From NCBI GenBank assembly GCA_046296655.1, contig JBKBLE010000004.1, positions 1 through 64,000 on the forward strand: 64,000 bases of DNA, written 5' to 3'. This DNA is from Cloacibacterium sp046296655. GTDB taxonomy: Bacteria > Bacteroidota > Bacteroidia > Flavobacteriales > Weeksellaceae. Of this stretch, positions 59,351 through 64,000 are shown one piece after another (position 1 is the stretch's first letter; the number at the start of each line of letters is the position of its first letter). The notes below the pieces were generated by a model, which saw only the letters and a list, made by a program, of their open reading frames with translations, did no database searches and was not told the DNA's origin. The position numbers were made by a program, and so were the translations under genes.

Positions 59351-61819
59351 ATGAAAAAATATATACTTCTCGCTTTAGGTTCTGCAGTTTTTTTGGCTTG
59401 TTCGCCAAGAAAAGATGGCTATTTGAATCGTAAATATCAAGGTTTCACCACTTTTTACAATGTTTTGTTCAATGGAGAAGAAGCGCTCAATGCCGAATTA
59501 AAACAGCGAGATAAATCTTATAGAGATAATTTTCATGCGCCTTACATTAAATTACTCACTTACGAAGAGCAAATTTCTTCTGCTCAAATGGAAAATTTAG
59601 GTGTTTCTGATAACGAAGAAGGAGTAGCACCAGAAGATTTTTACAGAGATGATACCGAAACAGGGGCTTCTGTTGCCAATACTGGAGTTAGCACTTTAGA
59701 AATCGCAGAAATGAAGGCTCAAAAAGCCATTGATAAACATTCGATGATGTTTAAGGGCGAAGAAAAAAACAAAACTATTTTTGACGCTTATCTTGTTTTA
59801 GCAAAAGCAAGATTGTTCCAAAATAAGCCTTTAGAAGCACTTGACGCACTGAATACAGTTCAAAAAATTTATAAAAAAGACAAGAGACTTTCTTTAGCCA
59901 AAGTTTACGAAGCCTACACTTACGGGAAAATGAAAGATTATTATCGTGCAGATGAAACCTTCCGTGAGCTAAAAGAAAATAAAAAACTCAAAAAATCTGA
60001 GAAAAAATTACTGAGTATTTTCTATTCGGAAATGCTTTTAAACGCTGGTAAAAAGGAAGAAGCTGTAGCAGAATTAGAAAGTGCTTATAAACTTAATAAA
60101 AACAAAAAATTAAGAAGCAGAATCGCTTTTCTTCGTGGACAAATCCTTGCCAATCTTGGTAAAAATGAAGAAGCGAGAGAAAGTTTTGTCACCGCTTATA
60201 AAAACGCCAGAAATTTTGAATTTGAAGTAAAATCTCAAGTAGAAATGGCCAAAACTTTCAACGGAAAAGATGATGATTACGAACGCGCAAAAGAATATTT
60301 GGAAAAAATCAGTAAAAAAGGAACCTATGCTTCTAGAAAAAATGAATTCTATTATGCACTAGGTTTAATGGCGAAAAAAGCTGGTAAAAAGGAAGAAGCG
60401 CAAGAATTTTTCCAGAAATCTATTAAAGAAAAAGTATCTGATCCTCAAGTTAGAGGTTTGGCTTACTATGAAATCGGGAAAAAGTTTTTCGAAGATAATG
60501 ACTATTTAAGCGCTGGTGTTTATTACGATTCTGCTTATGCCGCAATGAATTACGCTCCTGCAAAAGAAGAACTGAAATTGCTTACCAAAAACATAAAAGA
60601 TATTTCTAAAAATTATTATCTCATCAAAAAGAATGACAGCATTTTGAAACTGACTAAAATGTCTAATGATGAGCGAATTGCCTTTTTCAACAAACATATT
60701 GAAGGCATAAAAGCCAAAGAAGCTAAAGAAGAACTCGAACGTAAAAAAGCAGAAAAAGAAAGCAAAAATAGAGTAGAAACCGTAGATTTTGCCTTGCTAG
60801 GAAATACAGATAACAACAATTCTTTCTTGGATTTTAATGGAAGTAAAGGCTTCTATTTTGCCAATCAAGCCAATATTTCTAAAGGCGAAAAAGAATTTAA
60901 GCAAATCTGGGGAAATAGAGCGCTTACAGACAATTGGCGAACTTCTACCAAAAAGAATTCTATAGAAGATCTTAAAAATGAAGCACTCGGAATTACGGCT
61001 GCTCCAGATCCTAGAAGATATGAACCGGATTTCTACATTGAAAAAATTCCGACCAAAACAGAAGAAATTTTAGCGCTCAAAAAAGACAGAGATACGGCAA
61101 GTCTTGGTCTGGGAAGAATGTACGAAAACTTTTTTTCTAATACTTCTTTAGCCACCAAAACATTGTACGATTTGGTAGATTCTAAGACTGATGAAGAAAC
61201 AGAATTGCAAGCATTGTATCAGATTTTTTCTATGAATTATGAGAAAAATCCGAGTGCTGCAGAACGTGCGAAACATTTGATTTTAGAGAAATATCCTTAC
61301 ACTTCTTATGCAGAATTTGTGAAAAATCCTAAGAAAGCAGATTTCACCACGTCTGATTCTGAGGTAGAAAAAATCTATACACAAGCTTTTGCTCTTTACT
61401 CCGAAGAAAAATTTGATGATTCTAAAAAATTGATTGAAGAAACTTTACAGAAATATCCAAAAGATGTTTTGGTTCCTAAATTTACCTTGTTGAATGCCTT
61501 TAACACAGGAAAAACAGCAGGAAAAGAAATCATGATTCTTCAACTAGAACAATTAATGCTGAATTATGCGAAAACTCCTGAAGGTATAAAAGCGAAGGAA
61601 ATGCTTCAATATCTGAAAAGTGATATAAAAGTGGAACAGTTTGATGATAATGGAAATCCTATTTCACCGAAAAATGAACCATCAGTTGCGCCTCAGAATG
61701 TGAATTCTAGCTCTACAAATCCTGAAAGAATTCAGCAAAATAATTCTAAACAAAGAAATTTGCAAGAAATGCAACAAGATGATCCACTGCAACCAAAAGA
61801 TTTAAAATCTAAAAAATAA
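59351..61819 (+). CDS. sprE: SprE-like gliding/type IX secretion lipoprotein
   Basis: 822 residues. Lipoprotein signal with lipobox LACS (Cys17), then RKYQGFTTFYNVLFNGEEALNAE, typical of SprE/PorW. A long series of tetratricopeptide-like repeats follows (about 100-470), including DKRLSLAKVYEAYTYGKMKDYYRADETF and SEKKLLSIFYSEMLLNAGKKEEAVAELESAYK. A Lys/Glu segment near 460 and a low-complexity Asn/Gln-rich end complete it. SprE is needed for protein export by the type IX system and for gliding in Flavobacterium johnsoniae. No other T9SS gene is in the window. Confidence 0.85.
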   Translation: MKKYILLALGSAVFLACSPRKDGYLNRKYQGFTTFYNVLFNGEEALNAELKQRDKSYRDNFHAPYIKLLTYEEQISSAQMENLGVSDNEEGVAPEDFYRDDTETGASVANTGVSTLEIAEMKAQKAIDKHSMMFKGEEKNKTIFDAYLVLAKARLFQNKPLEALDALNTVQKIYKKDKRLSLAKVYEAYTYGKMKDYYRADETFRELKENKKLKKSEKKLLSIFYSEMLLNAGKKEEAVAELESAYKLNKNKKLRSRIAFLRGQILANLGKNEEARESFVTAYKNARNFEFEVKSQVEMAKTFNGKDDDYERAKEYLEKISKKGTYASRKNEFYYALGLMAKKAGKKEEAQEFFQKSIKEKVSDPQVRGLAYYEIGKKFFEDNDYLSAGVYYDSAYAAMNYAPAKEELKLLTKNIKDISKNYYLIKKNDSILKLTKMSNDERIAFFNKHIEGIKAKEAKEELERKKAEKESKNRVETVDFALLGNTDNNNSFLDFNGSKGFYFANQANISKGEKEFKQIWGNRALTDNWRTSTKKNSIEDLKNEALGITAAPDPRRYEPDFYIEKIPTKTEEILALKKDRDTASLGLGRMYENFFSNTSLATKTLYDLVDSKTDEETELQALYQIFSMNYEKNPSAAERAKHLILEKYPYTSYAEFVKNPKKADFTTSDSEVEKIYTQAFALYSEEKFDDSKKLIEETLQKYPKDVLVPKFTLLNAFNTGKTAGKEIMILQLEQLMLNYAKTPEGIKAKEMLQYLKSDIKVEQFDDNGNPISPKNEPSVAPQNVNSSSTNPERIQQNNSKQRNLQEMQQDDPLQPKDLKSKK

Positions 61820-61832
61820 GCAGTTTTCTCAG

Positions 61833-61976
61833 CGCAAAGATTAAATTTTCTACACTCTTAACAGTGTGAGCAAAGTTTTTTATGCTTTGGCGAATGAAAA
61901 AGCAAACGCTTAAAAGGCGAATTTATTCGCTTCTTTGCTATCTTAATTTTATACCAATTTTTAAGAAATCTTTGCG
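61833..61976. repeat. Intergenic inverted-repeat element, 144 bases
   Basis: CGCAAAGATT (61833-61842) and AATCTTTGCG (61967-61976) bound a stretch that fills almost the whole gap between sprE and tsaB. Inside is a further small stem GGCGAAT...ATTCGCT near 61915-61930. No gene was found in it. Confidence 0.5.
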
Positions 61977-62003
61977 TGATAAATAGGAAGGATTGAAGAA
62001 AGA

Positions 62004-62675
62004 TTAAGATTTCTTCTTTACCCCGTGGAAATCTTTTAAATAAAACGGCTCGAAATACGCCACGTCTTCAAAATCTTGTCGGTTGAATTTCTCCACCGAT
62101 TTTTTGATGAGATATTTCGCTGATGGATACACATTTTCGTTAAAATCTGCTCCAGAAATTTGTAAAATCTCTTGCGCTTTTTTGGCGCCATCTCCTACGA
62201 AAAGGATTTTTTTACCTTCTAATTCTTTGAAAGATTGTTCGTCTAAGATTTTTGCTTCTGTCTCCGTCAACATCTCTCCTGAATTTCCATCAAAAACGGC
62301 GCAATAAACCTCCATTCTTCTTGCATCGATTAATGGAATGATTACATCATAGTTTTGTCCTAAAAACGGCTCTATCATCGTTTCCAGAGAATTGACAGCA
62401 ATGAGAGGAACTTTCAGTCCATAACAAAAACCTTTTGCTGAAGCTGCGCCAATTCTAAGTCCGGTGTAAGAACCTGGTCCTTTTCCTAATGAAACTGCTT
62501 CAATATCTTTCAAAGAAATTTCTGCGCCTTCTAAAGCCCATTCTACAAAAGTGTGTAGCGATTCTGACTGTTTATAGTTTTCTGAAACTTCTTCGCAAAG
62601 ACATAATAATTCTTCGCCATCAGAAATAGCAACTGAACAGTTTTTAGACGAGGTTTCTATATGGAGGATTTTCAT
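62004..62675 (-). CDS. tsaB: tRNA threonylcarbamoyladenosine biosynthesis protein TsaB
   Basis: 223 residues from ATG 62675 (MKILHIETSSKNCSVAISDGEELL). The family motif SLGKGPGSYTGLRIGAASAKGFCYGL is present. TsaB forms the TsaBDE complex that puts threonylcarbamoyl on A37 of ANN-decoding tRNAs. The frame extends upstream to 62723, but the promoter at 62721-62752 and the non-homologous residues rule that out. Confidence 0.94.
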   Translation of the reverse strand: MKILHIETSSKNCSVAISDGEELLCLCEEVSENYKQSESLHTFVEWALEGAEISLKDIEAVSLGKGPGSYTGLRIGAASAKGFCYGLKVPLIAVNSLETMIEPFLGQNYDVIIPLIDARRMEVYCAVFDGNSGEMLTETEAKILDEQSFKELEGKKILFVGDGAKKAQEILQISGADFNENVYPSAKYLIKKSVEKFNRQDFEDVAYFEPFYLKDFHGVKKKS

Positions 62676-62720
62676 TTTTTGATGTGGTAATTTGAAAATG
62701 TGATGATGTGATAATTTTTG

Positions 62721-62752
62721 CAAAGATAATCAACGAATCATCACATTAACAA
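62721..62752 (-). promoter_or_regulatory. Promoter of tsaB
   Basis: On the minus strand TTG (62750-62752), 21 bases, TATCTTTG (62721-62728), 45 bases before the tsaB ATG. Full consensus. Confidence 0.65.
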
Positions 62753-62761
62753 ATCAACAAA

Positions 62762-63511
62762 TTATTTACGGTGAATCGTTCTCGGTTCTGCCTGTGCTTT
62801 TGGATAAATGCATAATTCTGCAATAGAAACTCTTTCTGGTGCATTTACACAATACGAAATCGCATCTGCAATATCTTCTGCTTTCAGTGCTTCATAACCT
62901 GCATAAACGGTAGCAGCACGTTGTTCATCTCCTTTGAATCTTACTTTAGAAAAATCAGTTTCTACAGCTCCTGGTTGAATATTAGTCACTTTGATTCCAA
63001 ATTCTGTAAGTTCTATTCTCATTCCTTCGGAAATAACGTCTACAGCACGTTTTGATGCACAATACACCACACCATTTGCATACGTTTGTCTCGCAGCAAC
63101 CGAAGAAATATTGATGATATGACCTGTATTTCTCGCTTTCATGATTTTAATAATTGGTTGAGAAACATAAAGCAATCCTTTTACATTTCCATCCATCATC
63201 GCATCCCAATCTGCAATATTTCCTTCGGATATCGATTCTAAACCATGAGCGTTTCCTGCATTATTCACCAAAACATCTATGTTTTTCCATTCTTCTGGAA
63301 GCGAATGGATGGCATTTTCTACTTCTTGCTGGTTTCTTACATCAAAAACCAAACTGTACACTTCTGTAATATTGCTTAATTCGATTTGTAATTGCTCTAA
63401 AACTTCTTTTCTTCGTCCACAAATAATCAATCTATGACCTTGTTTAGCAAAAGTTTCTGCGGTAGCTTTTCCAATTCCTGAAGTTGCACCGGTGATGAAT
63501 ATTGTTTTCAT
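62762..63511 (-). CDS. SDR-family oxidoreductase (YdfG-like)
   Basis: 249 residues from ATG 63511. Start MKTIFITGATSGIGKATAETFAKQGHRLIICGRRKE (the TGxxxGxG cofactor motif), NNAGNAHGL, catalytic Ser-Tyr-Lys in INISSVAARQTYANGVVYCASKRA, and the end CVNAPERVSIAELCIYPKAQAEPRTIHRK, which is typical of YdfG-type dehydrogenases acting on 3-hydroxy acids such as serine or 3-hydroxypropionate. NADP preference is suggested by the Arg after the second strand. Single leftward gene. Confidence 0.9.
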   Translation of the reverse strand: MKTIFITGATSGIGKATAETFAKQGHRLIICGRRKEVLEQLQIELSNITEVYSLVFDVRNQQEVENAIHSLPEEWKNIDVLVNNAGNAHGLESISEGNIADWDAMMDGNVKGLLYVSQPIIKIMKARNTGHIINISSVAARQTYANGVVYCASKRAVDVISEGMRIELTEFGIKVTNIQPGAVETDFSKVRFKGDEQRAATVYAGYEALKAEDIADAISYCVNAPERVSIAELCIYPKAQAEPRTIHRK

Positions 63512-63525
63512 TTTAATATTTTTTT

Positions 63526-63602
63526 CTCGCGGATTTAGCAAATTATGCTGATTTTAAAATTAATTTTTAAAAAATTTTTGCATAATCAGCACAGAATGCG
63601 AG
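63526..63602. repeat. Intergenic palindromic element, 77 bases
   Basis: CTCGC (63526-63530) and GCGAG (63598-63602) bound an inner inverted repeat ATTATGC (63542-63548)/GCATAAT (63580-63586) around an A/T-rich loop. It occupies the gap between yraN and the SDR gene. Confidence 0.5.
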
Positions 63603-63604
63603 AG

Positions 63605-63976
63605 TTAATTCGCATCAAATGCTTCAAAAGCGTCTTCTAAATGTGAAATTTTAAGTTTTCCTGTTTCGTCTGGAAGGACAGAAATAATATCAAACCTTAC
63701 TTCTTTGTCTATATTTAGAGATTTTAGGTATTCGTCTGTGGCAGAAACGATGGATTTAATTTTCTTTTTGGTCACCGCTTCATGAGGTTCCATAAAAATA
63801 TCTGTTCCTCTCGCTTTTACTTCTATCACTACTATTTTCCCTTCAAATTCTGTAATGATATCTACTTCTGCTTTTTGAAAACGAAAGTTTTTGGCTAAGA
63901 TTTTATAGTTTTTTTCGACTAAAAATTGCTCTGCCAATTCTTCTGCGAGTTTTCCAAAATCATTGTGTTCTGCCAT
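63605..63976 (-). CDS. YraN family (UPF0102) protein
   Basis: 123 residues. The nuclease-like fold is seen in GKLAEELAEQFLVEKNYKILAKNFRFQKAEVDIITEFEGKIVVIEVKARGTDIF, with the PD-(D/E)XK-type residues Glu, Asp and the ExK of VIEVKAR. UPF0102 proteins resemble Holliday-junction resolvases, but the activity is not established. It is leftward, 24 bases before the right edge. The edge bases hold no recognisable feature. Confidence 0.92.
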   Translation of the reverse strand: MAEHNDFGKLAEELAEQFLVEKNYKILAKNFRFQKAEVDIITEFEGKIVVIEVKARGTDIFMEPHEAVTKKKIKSIVSATDEYLKSLNIDKEVRFDIISVLPDETGKLKISHLEDAFEAFDAN

Positions 63977-64000
63977 AATATTTAAACACAGAGAGCTCCG

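Noticed and set aside
62676..62723. Longer start for tsaB
   Set aside because: The added residues begin in the -7 box and do not resemble TsaB.

Overview
The window is AT-rich chromosomal DNA from a member of the class Flavobacteriia, most likely the Chryseobacterium/Cloacibacterium group (Weeksellaceae). The lineage call rests on marker families (GLPGLI protein, SprE-type gliding/type IX secretion lipoprotein, S46 dipeptidyl peptidase, DUF3078 outer-membrane protein, second EF-G paralogue, zinc-less AccD) and on repeated use of the Bacteroidota promoter TTG-N17-23-TANNTTTG, often only 3 to 20 bases before the start codon. No phage, plasmid or CRISPR array was seen. The genus is an inference from remembered families, not from a search.

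Layout. 1-7 kb: C-terminal end of an unknown membrane protein; a leftward operon mutL, rhomboid protease, EEP-family hydrolase, lipoprotein; a frameshifted MFS transporter with an NrtR-like Nudix regulator; a leftward cluster of three tRNA genes (Leu-TAG, Gly-GCC, Leu-TAA). 7-20.6 kb: housekeeping genes (DUF3127 ssDNA-binding-like protein, aat, DMT transporter, CBS protein, nadK, fba, accD, manC, SprT-like, TolC-like, fused SpmAB, EF-G2-like). 20.6-36.5 kb: comM, DUF3078, rhomboid, dprA, gdhA, YkgJ, truncated haemoglobin, AlkD-like, hflX, two SemiSWEETs, S46 peptidase, and four genes broken by single-base changes. 36.5-41.7 kb: bcp, nth, DUF885, GLPGLI, AraC/GyrI-type regulator.

41.7-48.8 kb is the most interesting region. 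A TonB-dependent receptor, a periplasmic helical-repeat protein and an operon of 2TM-domain proteins with a LytS-type histidine kinase (itself carrying a C-terminal 2TM domain), followed by a LytTR response regulator, share one promoter architecture. Each has two 11-base direct repeats (consensus NACNNTTCRGT) exactly 21 bases apart, followed 32 bases later by a TANNTTTG-like -7 box. I propose this as a self-regulated LytTR/2TM signalling system with its regulon in cis. A RAYT (REP-associated tyrosine transposase) flanked on both sides by paired 15-base palindromes sits inside the region, directly against the operon's promoter.

48.8-64 kb: mnmA, an outer-membrane barrel protein, clpC, a small membrane protein, a GT4 glycosyltransferase and Gfo/Idh/MocA pair, sufE, a GT9 glycosyltransferase, DUF2520, KdsC-like phosphatase, Maf, SprE, tsaB, an SDR and yraN. 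Several intergenic stretches carry tandem arrays of 7-base units or imperfect palindromes. Five genes (MFS, a lipoprotein, DUF5362, DUF1905/YdeI-like, GNAT) are interrupted by one-base indels or a stop. That pattern could be genuine decay or residual sequencing error, and raw reads would decide.
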